A DNA stretch of 64,000 nt from Hemileia vastatrix (GCA_030280995.1 JASXTE010000008.1:20046633-20110632); one strand, 5' to 3'; shown: positions 34,312 through 46,457, counted from the first letter of the stretch. A program made the numbers and translations. The notes: generated by a model from the sequence alone, not told the origin.

Positions 34312-36566
34312 ATTTTTTCTTGTTTAACAGCTAGAATGAAAGAGTCCTGACCTTTGGCTGTTGTTGTTTGGTTTGAAAATGCTGAACACCTGATACAAAT
34401 TTTTTGTATACAGCATTCAAAATTCTACAAGTGTAAGGTGGCTTGTCCTGAAATATATTGGCTTGGGTCTTAGATCCAAATTGAATAATAGAATTGCATA
34501 TTCACTATAGAAATTTGCTCATATTGTGTGCAAATTTAGAGTCAGAGGTGATTTTGTGAAAAATACCAAGTCAAATAAAAAATTCAAGACAAAACATCAT
34601 ACACACCACCTGGACATTTTTTATTTCTTTTTTACTTTTTACAATCTCACTCAACTTGGGGAATAAAGGAATACCACCTAGACATATCTTACAAGCTCTC
34701 TTTTCTCTGTGTCTTCTATCTTTACTATCCTTTATGCTCCTTTGCACCAACAATGTCTTTATAATTTTTCAATTCTGTAAGGTTTTTGTTATTCTTTATT
34801 AGTTTTTCTTTCTTCTTTTAATGTTTTGTACAGCTATTCCATTTGAACGCTCAGGTAGATTCATGAGAAGTTTTTAAAGTTGTCTGACAACTCAATTTAC
34901 AAGTTTAACAGTCCTGATTTGGACTCATGTATTAGCAAACTAAAAACAAAACATGACTTAAATTTTCATGCAGTGGTTGTGTAAGCCAACCAGAGGAGAA
35001 TTAAAGCTTGCTCTTTTAAATCAAAAAGCAAATTAGATTTCCATCTACCTTTTGTCCTGCTTTAATCATTTTATGATCTTCCCATCAAATGGGGCCTTTA
35101 AAAGCTGGTGAGATGGATTGTGCTATCACACTTTGTTCTTCAAGAAGAAGAATTCCACTTGGATACACTCTCTTTTAGACTCACATTATACCCTCAAGGC
35201 GTAATGACCAAAAAAGGTGTTGAAACGCAATTGACCCTTTTCTTAAAAAATTTTGCCCATTTAGAACGACTTTTCTACAGGATCTTTTCCATTTTTCTGT
35301 CCCTTTTCATTCATAATTTTTGTTAATAACACTTATTAGCTTCATCATGAGTAACCAAAGCTGGATTTTACTTTATTCTTACTTTTTTTTTCACAGTTTT
35401 TTTTTTGGCATATATTCTGCACACAGTTTAGGTCATCTTTTAGTGATAGTCATTTTTTACAAACAAAGAAGTTGTTATCTCTGAAAATCAACTTAGGAGA
35501 AATGATAATTTTTTTATTATCACCCTTATTTTTATTTTTCATTTCTTGTATCTTATTATACAAGTGATCCTAAAATACTGCATTCATTTAATTTATAGTC
35601 TTTGCCATTAAAAACAGAATCTATCAAAACTAATGTTAGGCTATTTTACAGGTAAAATATTTTCTCATATATTTTCAGTCTTAGTGAGGTAGAATTCTTT
35701 TATGACACATCTGACTATGGTAAATATTATGAACAAATGGCTCCTGTCTTATTTATGTTTTTGTACCAAAAAAATTTCGCGTCATCCTGTGCATGATTTT
35801 GATACCATTACAATATTGTTCTAGATAGGAAATAATTACTGTAGGCGAGCAACAATCCATTGTTTTCACGACCGTAGAAAATGGTGACATTGTTCGCCGG
35901 TATACTCTATAAAGAACTAACACGTTCGCAACCAGTATCGTCAGTATTGGAAGCAACTTACAAAGTAGTGTGTCAGTCATGTCTGTAGATGGCAAGTGTT
36001 AGGGCTACTACAATTGTTTAACATTAAGTGCAAGTATATGTAAAAGAAACTCCATGATGGCTTAATTTCAAAACACCTACCGTGAGAAGTAATGTTAAAC
36101 TTTATCTCTTTTGATTCCCATCAGCTCACACAGAAGAAAGGGATGAAGTATAGTTCAAACTAATATCTTTAGCACTAATTATTCATCTTGATAAACTCCA
36201 CGATGATGCTTGTCTAAACAATTGTTGCTGAGAGTATCAATTCATGGTGATTATTTAGGCTCACCCCAACTCGGAATGTTTGTCATTTTTACATACTTGG
36301 CCGCCCAATAGCATCACCAATAATCATAATTTTAGCATTTTCTTCAGCAGAATCATTCCACTTGTGTGGAGAATGACGAAAATGTTAAAAATCAAAATTC
36401 CGGACTTTTGGGCATCTAAACACCAAAGAATGTGTTACGAGATGAATAAAATATTGAATACACCAATTTGGAAATCCACTCATCGCCTCCTTTTCGTCTA
36501 GCCAGACACTCCCTTTGCTTTTAATTACTCCAATAATCGGTTGATTTGCAGCTCAAAGTGTTGGAA
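34312..36566. other. Intergenic stretch
   Basis: No protein family or RNA gene was recognised. Several open frames of 60-80 codons occur without splice or homology support. The segment 35840-36000 is less AT-rich but unreadable. Confidence 0.45.
34610..34753 (-). repeat. Fragment of a second LINE 3' end
   Basis: The plus-strand order 'tttttactttttACAATCTCACtcaacttgggGAATAAAGG...' resembles the 3' tail of the LINE at 26930-26980 ('attagcttACAATCTCACccagcaagggg'). It is short, so tentative. Confidence 0.4.
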
Positions 36567-37432
36567 ATGTCAAATGGAGGTGTGGTGAAAAATATTCACC
36601 TTGGTGTTTTTTGTGGTACGTCAAGTGATAAGAGATATTCATTTCATCAAAATATTTACTGATTCTAACACCTTATTATTGTGGTGGTGAAAATAGCTAT
36701 TATTTTAGTGGCTATCGGAGAAATTATCACAAGTGGTGTGCTGGTGGGAGAGTACAATGTGAGCCAGTCCTTCAATTTTTCCTTTCATCGTCTTATTGAT
36801 CCTGTGATGCTTTTCTTTCATGTTATATTTTTCAGAGAAACGGAAATCCACCGACGAACGAGATCGAAACCCGTGCCAGGTTTCTACTTTTCTGTGGTTT
36901 ATGGAGTGAGTGTTTGAAATTTGAAAGACGAAAATGAATGATCATAAAAGATTAATCATCTCATTTTATATCTATCTTTCCTCTTCTTTTTTTCTCATTT
37001 CAATCACTTCTTGATTTCAGCGACCGCATTTTCACTATATTTCATTTTCGGCATTTCTCTCGCCCCGAATCGGATCTTCTTTAGCATCCTCGCCCATCTG
37101 GTTGTGCTCTTCCTAACACTCGTGCTCTATGTTTCTGGATCGGCCGCTCTGACAACTGCCGTTAGGGGACACAATTACCCACATCAACAACGGCTACAAA
37201 TATTGACAGGTAAGTATCAAGTTCATCTTTGGAATGTATTCTTGATGTTAATGGTTTTTGTTGGGATATCTCATTAATGTCATTCTTCTCTTCTTTCATT
37301 CTTTCATCAAATATAGGCTTTGCTTGGGCAGATTCAATCCTAATCTTCCTCGCACTCTTTATCGTCCTAGCTGTTGGAGCGAAAGGTAGAGTCGGCCTAA
37401 CGGGGGGCGTTACAGGAAATCCCCAATCTTGA
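36567..37432 (+). CDS. MARVEL-like four-helix membrane protein
   Basis: Five short exons (36567-36615, 36709-36758, 36836-36905, 37021-37209, 37317-37432) join in frame with GT..AG introns into 157 residues. Four hydrophobic segments are seen: around LGVFCVAIGEIITSGVLVG, LLFCGLWTTAFSLYFIFGI, FFSILAHLVVLFLTLVLYV and ADSILIFLALFIVLAVG. ARFLLFCGLW resembles MARVEL entries. The C-terminus is short, Gly-rich and cytosolic by the usual topology. Fungal relatives are small membrane proteins with roles in trafficking or membrane organisation, mostly uncharacterised. The start ATG was chosen because exon 1 follows TTTGCAG and carries the only in-frame Met before helix 1; an upstream exon remains possible. 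Confidence 0.8.
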
Positions 37433-38045
37433 TAACGCAAGAAGACTCTCATATCTTAATTGATATTAAGACTCTCTTAACACTTTCCCCTTTTTCTTCT
37501 TACTTCCGAAAAAAATCAATCCCTTGTTTCAGTTTCTTGTCCTACCTCACTCTCAGTCTCTGTTTTCTTTTCTTTTTTTCTTTTTTTGACGTGTAGCTTC
37601 AGATTATATATTTGTAGTTTCTTAAACATAAAAATCTTCAATTTAAAAGAAGTGGTATGATGATGATGATGATGAGTCTAGTGCTTTTGATATACTTTAG
37701 TCTGTATATTTGCATATCTATATTAGCGTTTTTGTGTTTTTATATGTTAAGATGAAGAAAAGGAGTTAATAATAATATTAAAATATATTTTTCAAAGTAT
37801 ATTTTATAACAACTGCTATTTAATCTATGAATGGTTCGATAGCGTAAGAGATTCAAAAAGATATGAATGATGAGAGAGCTATGGATGGTAAAACTTCTAC
37901 TCTTGTAAATAAAAACTTTAAAAAATAAACAAATCTCTATTGTTTTTTTTTTTTAAATGGGAAGTCTTAAAGATTATCAAAACATTGAATTAAAGATAAT
38001 TTTTAGAGTTTGCTAAAAAAAATGTTAACTTGAAAAAATTATTAT
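37433..38045. other. 3' flank of the MARVEL-like gene
   Basis: This AT-rich untranslated or intergenic DNA with a short (TGA)n run near 37660 leads directly into the Gypsy B LTR. No gene was recognised. Confidence 0.5.
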
Positions 38046-38478
38046 TGTCACATGTCACGTGACACTCAAGGCAAAAGCAGCTCATTAAATCAATAATACA
38101 GAGGTCTAAATCCATACTCGAAGCGCAGAAAGCAATTCTACATAGCAACTGCAACTTTCCTTTGTGTACTCACTATTCAACCGCGCTAGTCTAAACTCTA
38201 AATCTAAATTAGTCAATCTCTCAATAGTGTGTCTTAGTCTTTTTCTCAATAAGCGACACACAGCGCAACAGTTAATGTAATAGTACGCTAAAAGGTTTAT
38301 TAAGTATCTGTGAATTATTAAAAAGGGGTGGTGAGCATGGACGGAATGGTTGGTGGAGGATTAAGGGGTTAACGGATGTTAGTGAGGAGGGTCCAGGTGT
38401 AAAGGGTGTATTTTCTAATGGTCTATGGTGTCCGGAATAGTATATGGGTATGAGGTCAATGCGAGGAGGAGTAAAGGA

Positions 38479-38486
38479 TATAAAAA
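38479..38486 (+). promoter_or_regulatory. TATA box of Gypsy B LTR promoter
   Basis: TATAAAAAGGG lies 28-35 nt upstream of 38514, where the self-primer starts. That spacing places transcript initiation at the self-primer, as the Tf1 mechanism requires. Confidence 0.6.
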
Positions 38487-38513
38487 GGGTTGGGTTTTGG
38501 TTTGACTTTCTTT

Positions 38514-38527
38514 AGAATTAAATTATA
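38514..38527 (+). other. Gypsy B self-primer sequence
   Basis: AGAATTAAATTATA is an exact 14-nt complement of the primer-binding site at 38852-38865. If it is the 5' end of the mRNA it can fold onto that site and prime cDNA synthesis. Confidence 0.7.
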
Positions 38528-38851
38528 AAACATATTTACAGTTAATAGTGGTAAAACTGCAAGTTAAATCATTGTTATTGTACATTTCCTTTTCCCTCAA
38601 TAATCATTTCTAAATTTAAAATCTTTTGATTGTTGAGTGTTACAACCCTTTGTGAGATTCTAAGAATATTAGTATTACCTTAAAATATATTAAGATTCTT
38701 CTTGAATATAACTCAAAGCAGTAGCTCTTCCTTTGAGTCATCTTCAAATCACTTCCTCAAACAATTCCTCTGTGCTTCAAAGAAGTCTCTAAACCCCTCA
38801 TCTCACTTTCAGGAACATCCTCGACCTTGTGCGTAGGTTGTCCGGTGACAG

Positions 38852-38865
38852 TATAATTTAATTCT
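38852..38865 (+). other. Gypsy B primer-binding site
   Basis: TATAATTTAATTCT starts two nucleotides after the LTR's terminal A and pairs with the LTR sequence at 38514-38527. Copy A keeps both partners. Confidence 0.75.
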
Positions 38866-38925
38866 CCGTAGTTCTCATTCTTTGCACTACTACGTCCTTT
38901 TTCAGGTGTTTTCTAAATTCTTAAA

Positions 38926-40097
38926 ATGGCACCTGTTCAACGCACTCCTCCTACAGGCGCTACTACTAGAGCTCGCGCTAGAGGCAGGCCAACAGCCACA
39001 TGGCCTGTGTCCCGCACTCACTCCCTGGAACCTCTCAACCTTAGGGAACGGCAACATTCAGTCCAATCTGTAGAAGACATCCCACAGGATTTCGATGATT
39101 CTAGTGATGATGAAGAAGGAGAGGATACAATGCACGAGGCACCATCTGCCCCTGCTACACACCCTTCTGGTCAACCTTTGGAACCTGGACCATCTAATTC
39201 ACTGGAAGATTTCATGAGGCTTTTCATGAAGACCCTTTCAAATCCAATGTCTTTGAAGGGATCAAAATTCAAAACTCCTTCCATGAAATCTCCTGATAAA
39301 TTCGATGGAGAACATCCAGACAGATTGCAACCTTTCTTGCAAATATGCAAACTTCTGTTCCATAATGACCCTCGAGCCTTTAATAATGACCGATCAAAGG
39401 TTGTTTACGCGTCTTTATTCCTAGCCGGAAAGGCAGCAAGGTGGTTCGAACCTTATCTTCTCATTCTCTCTTCGACAGAGACCCACTTACTCATCAATAA
39501 TTGGGAAAAATTCAAAGACCAACTTTTTACGTTGTTTGGTGACCCTAATGAAACTGACAACGCGGAAATTGAACTGGACTTCCTTCGCATGAGTGATAAT
39601 GGAAAAGCTTCTGAATACATCTCAAATTTCAGAGCGCTTCAAACTCAAGTAGGTTGGAATGATGCTTCCCTCAAGTATCATTTCACAAAGGGACTTCCTT
39701 TGAGGATCCTGGATCAATTAAATCTTCATGGTCAGAAGATGACTACTTTAACTGATTTAATGGATTGAACCCTCGAGCTCGACGGCATTTACCAAGGACG
39801 TCTACAACATCATTGATACGCCAACAAATCTCAAGGCCTAAATTTTAAATCGGGACCTTCTTCACACCCACGGCCAACTCAATCCAAACCAAATAAGGGA
39901 AAGGACAAACCTCGACTGAAAAGCTCGACCCCAGGCGCTATCAGCAAAGTACTGGATCCTAAAGGGGAATTTAAAGAAGCTGAGAGAAGAGGCAAGCAGA
40001 TAATGGGTTATGTATGTATTGTGGGGGTAAGCACAAGCTGGAAGATTGTGTAAAGTTGAAGGAAAGAGAAGGTACTAGTTCGAAGTGAAAAAACTAG
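38926..40097 (+). pseudogene. Gypsy B gag
   Basis: It opens at 38926 (MAPVQRTPP) and is colinear with A. TGA at 39766-39768 replaces the Arg (CGA) seen in A, a second TGA lies near 39816, and a 1-base loss near 39990 shifts the frame just before the knuckle (CMYCGGKHKLEDC in the other frame). The slippery heptamer A AAA AAC (40088-40094) and the following TAG are retained. Confidence 0.85.
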
Positions 40098-43000
40098 TAG
40101 ATAGTTTATTTGTGTGCAAAGCAAACTATCTTATCTCTCCCAGTGCACAGAACCTCCATGTCTTAAGGACTGGAGTTGCCTTAAACCGCTTGAGATTCAT
40201 TCTTTTTAAGGAGGATATCCCCTTCAGTTGTCTTATAGACTCTGGAGCTTCAATTTCTTTTGTCAGTTTATCTTTTGCCGAGAAGTTACAACTGACATTT
40301 ACAGATATTGATTGAACTCCAATTTATTTGGTCGAATCAGAGGAACCCAAATATTGGGTAAGTAAGAAATTTTTATGGGTTTACAACTTTCCGAACTTTC
40401 CCTCCTTTGAGTGGGAATTATCAGTCTTGGATGCCCCAAGGATGGACGATACCATTCTTGGCCATGACTTTTTAACACATTGGAATCCTGAAATTGATTG
40501 GACACAGGGAATTGATCACCCCACGCACTAAGTATATTTCTGATTCTTCAATGCAGGTCAATAGGGAGTTAAACAACCCGCCTGACAATGTCCTGCTAGA
40601 GGAAAAATCTCTTCCAGATGACTTGCAAGCATCTGATCTTTCTCTAAATGAGCAATTGGCTAACCCTTCTATCTTGATGACTTCACTCGAAGAGGATTTA
40701 AATTGCCTCAAAGTAATCAAATTATGCTCTCTCAATTCTGGTCTTTCCTCGACAGATTCTCTCAAAGATGATGAGGAGGACCAAATCAACGTTGAAGCCA
40801 TTAAATCAACTCTACCAGAAATCTATCATAACTTCCTCGATGTTTTCTCAATCCGCAAGGCCGATAAGTTACCACCTCATCGACCCTACAGCCATCAAAT
40901 AGAGTTAATAGGTCCAGTACCTCCAGCAGGTCCTGTCTATTCTTTATCGAAGGACAAATCTCAAGTTCTTCAAGACTACATTGCAGAGAATGTAGCCAAA
41001 GGTTTCACCAGAGCCAGTAAATCTCCAACCGGCTCCCCTGTTCTTTTTGAAAAGAAAAAGGATAGTAGCCTTAGGTTGTGTGTTGAATATAGAAAGCTCA
41101 AAACAGTTACTAAGAAGAATGCATATCCTGTTCCTCCTATGTCATTACTTTTTACCCTTTTTAATGGTGCAAATTTCTTTTCTAAAATTGATCTTAGAGG
41201 CACTTACAATCTTATTTGAATTGCGGAAGGTCATGAACCACTGACTGAAATGCGCACTAGATTTGGTAGTTTTGAATATTTAGTTATGCCTTTTGGATTG
41301 TGTAATGCACCATCAACCTTTCAAACTTTTGTCAATGACATCTTTCAAGATGTTGTTGAACAATTTGTTGTCGTCTACTTAGACGATATTTTTATTTTCT
41401 CGATGACACTGGATGAACATATTCATCATGTTGGACAGGTTCTAAATAGACTTCGAGATCACGGTCTCTACGCCAAGCACAATAAATGCAAATTCCATCT
41501 TAAATCAATCAATTTTTTGGGTTTTACGTTATCCACTGATGGTTTAGTCATGGACAACAAAAAGGTCCAAAAAGTCCTGGAATGGCCTGAGCCCAAAACC
41601 ATTAAATCCCTACAAGGATTTTTGGGTTTTGCCAATTTCTATAGAAGATTTATTAAAGATTACTCTAAAACTATTTCCAATCTTACTTCTCTTCTTAGAA
41701 AAGATATTACTTTTGTTTTTACTTCTACAGCAAAAAAGGAATTCGGAGCATTGAAGACTGAGTTCACCACAGCTCCAATTCTTCTATACTTTTATCCTTC
41801 TGCTTCAACAATAGTCAAGACAGATGCGAGCAATAATGCTATCGCAGGGGTCATTTCTCAATTAAATCCCAAAACAAAATTGTTTCATCCTGTTGCTTTT
41901 GAGTCACGCAAACTCATTGCAGCAGAATTAAATTATGAAATTCATGACAAAGAGCTTTTAGCTATTATTCATTGTCTTAAAAAATGGCGCTCTTTTCTTC
42001 TCAGCGTAGATAGTCCATTTCAAATCCTGACTGACCATAATGCTTTGAAATACTTTATTTCTTCCAAAGTGTTAACCAGGCGTCAATCCAGGTGGGCTGA
42101 ATTTCTGTCTGAGTTTCCTTTTTCTATTTCCTATCTCCCAGGTAAGAACTGTATTGTCCCAGATATCTTGTCACGTTGGGACGACGTTTACCCACAGCGG
42201 GGGGACACATTTGCTGACAAGAACCCAGCAAATGTGAAATCAATTTTCAATGAATCAATGTTAACGACTCATCAACTTAATTCAATGACAATTCAATCTT
42301 TTCAAAATCCACTATCCAACATCCTTGAAGCTCAGTCGAAGGACAATTATTGTTTAGGGTTGAAAGACAAAATACTCTCGAAGCAAGGGGCCAAAAGATT
42401 TAGTATTGAATCAGGTCTATTAGTTTTCGAAGGTAGAGTAGTCATACCCGACAACAATGAAATAAAATTATGGATTTTCAATAGTCGACATGATTCTCCA
42501 TTAGCTGGTCATTTTGGGGTTGATAAAACCTACCAGTTAATAGCAAGGGATTTATTCTGGCCAGGAATGACCAGAGAAATCAAGGCCTATATAAAAGCTT
42601 GTTACGAATGTAATAGGAATAAGGCTCCCCGTCACTGGAAGCATGGGTTGCTTCAACCACTTCCTATTCCCTCTAAACCTTGGGAATCTTTATTGATGGA
42701 TTTTATTTCTCAACTTCCTCTTTCTAATAATTTTGATGCTATATTAGTAATAGTAGATAGATTTTCAAAAATGTCTATTTTTATTAAAACCACTACTACT
42801 GCTACAGCAGAAGATTTGTCAAAATTGTTTCTAGAACATGTATTTTCCAAAAATGGCTTACGTAATGATATTATTTCAGATAGAGGCTCGTTGTTTGTAT
42901 CCACATTCTGGACTCAACTGTGTCAACAACTCAATATCACGTGGAATCTCTCCACGGCCTATCATCCTGAAACCAATGGGCAAACAGAAAGGGTCAACCA

Positions 43001-43745
43001 AATCCTCGAACAATACCTTTGAATGTATGTCAGTTACCAACAAAACAATTGGACCACATGGTTACCATTGGCTGAATTTGCTTATAATAACTTGACTCAT
43101 TCTTCAACACGACAATCTCCTTTTGAAACTGTTTATGGAAGGCATCCTCAATTCAACTCAATCCATGTAGAAACTAATCATCCTGCGGAACATTATCTTC
43201 AAACAATATCACGACTCCAAGAAGAGCTTAAATCAAATTTGGAATTAGTGACTCGAAGGTACAAGGAACAGGCCGATAAACATTGACAATCTGCTCCTCT
43301 CTTTAAACCATGCGACAAAGTATGGCTCGACGCACAAAACATTCAAACAACTCAACCATCAAAGAAACTAGCCAAAAGGCTCTTGAGACCATTTGAAATC
43401 GACTCTGAAGTCTCTAAAACTGCATTTCGACTCAAGTTACCTCCTAAATGGCAGGCTATTCACCCTGTTTTTCACGTATCTTTCCTGGAACTGGCTCAAG
43501 AAACATACCTGGGCAGGAACCAACCTCCTCCAGAACCAGTCGAAATAGAAGACCATCTAGAGTGGGAAGTAAGTCTGATCCTTGATTCAAGAATGCACAA
43601 GGGGAAACTTCAATACCTCATGGAATGGGAAGGCTTCCTTGATGATTCATACAAAACATCCTGGGAACCAGCCATCAATGTTTCTAACCCCCCTGAACTT
43701 CTAAAATCTTTTCATCTTAAATATCCTTTAAAACCAAAACCTTAA
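40085..43745 (+). pseudogene. Gypsy B pol: protease, RT, RNase H, integrase, chromodomain
   Basis: Protease (CLIDSGASISFV) lies near 40220, reverse transcriptase ([35 protein letters not shown]) at 41090-41405, and RNase H (VKTDASNNAIAGVISQ) near 41820. Integrase follows with HFGVDKTYQL, CYECNRNK, LLMDFISQL, ISDRGSLF and NGQTERVNQ. The chromodomain (LEWEVSLILDSR, YLMEWEGFLDD) ends at 43745. Inactivating changes are TGA at 40315, 41219, 43022 and 43287, a frame change near 40500 and another near 43370. The 590-codon RT-to-integrase stretch 41250-43022 is open. Confidence 0.92.
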
Positions 43746-44557
43746 AACTCTCCTTTTTTCCTTCTTCTCTTTTTTTTTCTTTTCTTTCTCTTTTCCTTCT
43801 TCTCTTTAAAATCTAAAACATCTTACCTCTAAAATTTCCTTATTCTTTGTTTTGTTTTCTTCTTTCTTCTTTTCTTTCAAAAGTTTTTCAACCTTCTTTA
43901 AAATAAATTAAATTAAAAAAAAATTAAAATAAAATAAAATTAAATTAAATTAAAATTAAAATTAAAAAATAAAACAAATAGAAAATTTAATAAATCCTTT
44001 TTAAATTTTCTTTTCTTTTCTTTTCAATTTTCTATATACATTCTTTCCTTAAAAAAAAAAATCTTCTCTTCGAACTACCAAAATCTTTCTCGAACTTCAC
44101 TTCAACCTCTAAATCTCTCTTTTTTTTTTAAAAAAAAAAAAACTCTTCGAACAAATTACTTCTTTCTTTCAAATTTTTTTTAAATTATTTCTTCTCTCTC
44201 TTTCTTTTCAAGTAACCAAAAAACTTCAATAAATAAAATTTCACAAATAAAAAAATTTTTTTTTTCTCATTAAATTTTCATTTCAAAATTGTTTCAATCA
44301 ACTATATTTTTTTCTTTTCTTCTTCTTATTTATTTTATTTTTTTTTTCTTTTCAAAAACTTAAAACTAAAATTGTTTCTTGATTAAATATACTTTCCTTT
44401 CAAAATTTCAAAACAAAAAATTAAATATTCTTTCTTTTTCTTTTTTCTCAAAATCTTATAAAATAAATATTAAAACTTTAATTAAAACAACAAAATAAAT
44501 AAATATACAAATTGTTTCTACTTTTCTTTTCCTCTTTCTTTCTTTTCTCTGTCCATT
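43746..44557. repeat. Pyrimidine-rich low-complexity spacer of Gypsy B
   Basis: T/C-rich runs and (TTAAA)n blocks lie between the converging pol and antisense genes. It is the mirror of 17251-18032 in copy A. It holds no gene. Confidence 0.7.
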
Positions 44558-45315
44558 TTAAATTTTCTCCTTTATTTTCTCTCGAACAAATCTATTCTTT
44601 TTTTCCAAAACCACTCTAATTTCCTTCCGGCATTTCTCAAAAACCTCCTCCTCTCCTACCTGTACCACTTCCCCAATTTCCAGTAATTCTTTGGCCACGT
44701 CGAAGGAGGCAGCATCAACAATTTTATTGACTTCACCGCTTAACTCTTTGAGGAATCTAGTTTGTTGACCTTGTCGAGGTTTCTTTGACCATACCTGGTC
44801 GAGAGTCTCTTTGTTGTCCTCCCTTGAATCAACCACTGGTTGACTTGCCTCAACTGGCAGCAATGACGCAGATTCCACAATCGGAACTTCCGCAATGAAA
44901 TCTTGTTAGGATTTGGTTTGAGAGGTGGAGAGGAGGAGTGCTATGGGGGCTATGCATTGTAAAGAGGCGGAAGAGTGGATATTGCATAAGGGGGTTATAT
45001 GGGGGCAAGCGCTGTGAAGCGCTCCTCATCGGACAACTTATTTAGTAATCCAATTACTCTCTTGTCTCACTGCTTAGTTAGCATATCAGTCCCGTTTAAG
45101 GCTAGCATCAGTGCTAGTGGTAGTCCGCCTTTTTAGGTCTTAACACATCTGAATTCTTAAACAAGATCATCAGTAACAAAATTTCTAAAATAACAGAAAA
45201 ATGGAATTACTTCAAATATTGGGTCAGCTTCTAAGAATAATTTCGGGGTGACTTCCACCGCCACTTCTTTCTCCTCTTCGTCATCCTCGATGACCACCCG
45301 TCCCTTCTTCGGCGT
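44558..45315 (-). pseudogene. Antisense zinc-cluster gene of Gypsy B, 3' part
   Basis: On minus this begins at the Gypsy C duplication (ACGC) within TPKKG. It runs through EEEKEVAVEVTPKLF to an intron (donor GTAATT at 45210, acceptor TTTAAG near 45156). Exon 2 is then cut by a 242-bp TG...CA insertion, and ends in a helical region (EVNKIVDAASFDVAKELLEIGEVV) at 44558. The last 100 codons are open. Confidence 0.7.
44904..45145. mobile_element. Probable solo LTR of 242 bp
   Basis: Sequence absent from copy A starts TGTTAGGATTTGG and ends GTCTTAACA. Flanks are AATCT (44899-44903) and CATCT (45146-45150); copy A has CATCT at the empty site, so this is a 5-bp duplication with one later change. TG...CA ends and a 5-bp duplication fit a solo LTR. 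No related full element is in the window. Confidence 0.5.
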
Positions 45316-46455
45316 TGTGGTAGCCTAAAGTTTAGTATGGCACCTAAGTACGTAAATGGAGTTACTACGGCGTGCAAGATTGGCGTTATTATTTTTTATA
45401 AAAGGGTTTTATTTAATTTATTGGAGTTTAAAATATGAAGAAATTGGTCACGAGCAAATGCCTACACAAAAACAATTTCTTTTACGGAGAAAACTTATTT
45501 TTACGGTCTGAAAAATTTATAAGTATCAAGTCAAGTCACTCAAGAACATTGGGAAATTTTCCCAGAATTTTTACTATTTTTCTTATATTTTTAAATGAAT
45601 TTTAAAGTTTTATAGAAATATTTACATTTTCAGAAATTACTTAACTTTGATGAATTTTCACGGGGTAATTAGAGCTGCGCAGACTACGAAAATTAGTTTG
45701 GTATGTAAAGGGGAAGTAGCTCTATTATGTGTAATTTTTCTAGATTTTTTATTATAGTTTTAAGGTTCTAATTGAGTCCGGAAGTCTGGACGGACTACGT
45801 ACGGACTCCGTTTCGACTCCGTACGGACCATACTTTAACTCCGTACGGACTCCGTACGGGTTCCGGATTGACTCTGGGAGAGCTCTGGAGGGGAAAACTT
45901 AGGCACGTGACTAGGAATACTTAAGCGCCTCTCAAACTCGAAATTGAGAGGGGGGACGCAACATACAGCTTAATCTTTAACCACCACAGTCTCATTTTTT
46001 ATTACTCAACAAATTAAATAAGTTATAATACCCTTATAACATTTATTATTTTTACATAACATTTTAGAAATACAATTCAACAATTTAAATCACACTTCAT
46101 ATAGGGTATCTTTAGAAAGGTCTTCATCACTGGGACTTGATTATTGCTGTCTCATAAAAATTCAAATTATTATAAAAACATAAAAGTCAATCTTTTCAGA
46201 TCTTTCACTGGTACACCTTATTGTTGTTATCAGTATTTCTTTCTCAACAGCCACTTTCTTTAAATCTCAATAAGCGTTAATTATATTAGAGTTTCATTAT
46301 TTTTATCAATCAGATCCAAGTAGACTGGTTAGCTTAGTGATTTAGAATTCCCATTTTGTTATTTATATTGGAAGGACGGGGTTTTCAGCTAAATCCACAT
46401 ATCTCCTCCGGATTCTGCTTACAGCAAGGCAACTGTAAGAGTTTACCTTACCATA
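45316..46455 (+). repeat. Gypsy C 5' LTR
   Basis: It begins TGTGGTAGCC and ends CTTACCATA. TTATAAAAGGG about 80 nt inside is a possible TATA box. A CG-rich patch at 45776-45865 with repeated CCG and CGG triplets stands out from the AT-rich rest. Confidence 0.92.
45819..45859. promoter_or_regulatory. Cluster of CCG-N2-CGG sites in the Gypsy C LTR
   Basis: CCGTACGG occurs three times (45819-45826, 45841-45848, 45852-45859), with CGG-ACT-CCG pairs between. Two of the three sites are intact in the 3' LTR (57234-57241, 57267-57274); the other has CTG for CCG. Zn2Cys6 regulators bind paired CGG triplets, and this element encodes such a domain. Binding is inference. Confidence 0.45.
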
Positions 46456-46457
46456 GT

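Larger units (their letters stand above)
38046..38850 (+). repeat. Gypsy B 5' LTR
   Basis: It begins TGTCACATGTCACGTGACAC and ends CCGGTGACA, matching the inverted-hexamer ends of A. A TATA box (TATAAAAA, 38479-38486) precedes the self-primer by about 35 nt, so U3 probably ends near 38513. Confidence 0.9.

Noticed and set aside
35753..35995. 80-codon minus frame with hydrophobic start
   Set aside because: No homology recognised and no flanking exons; likely chance.
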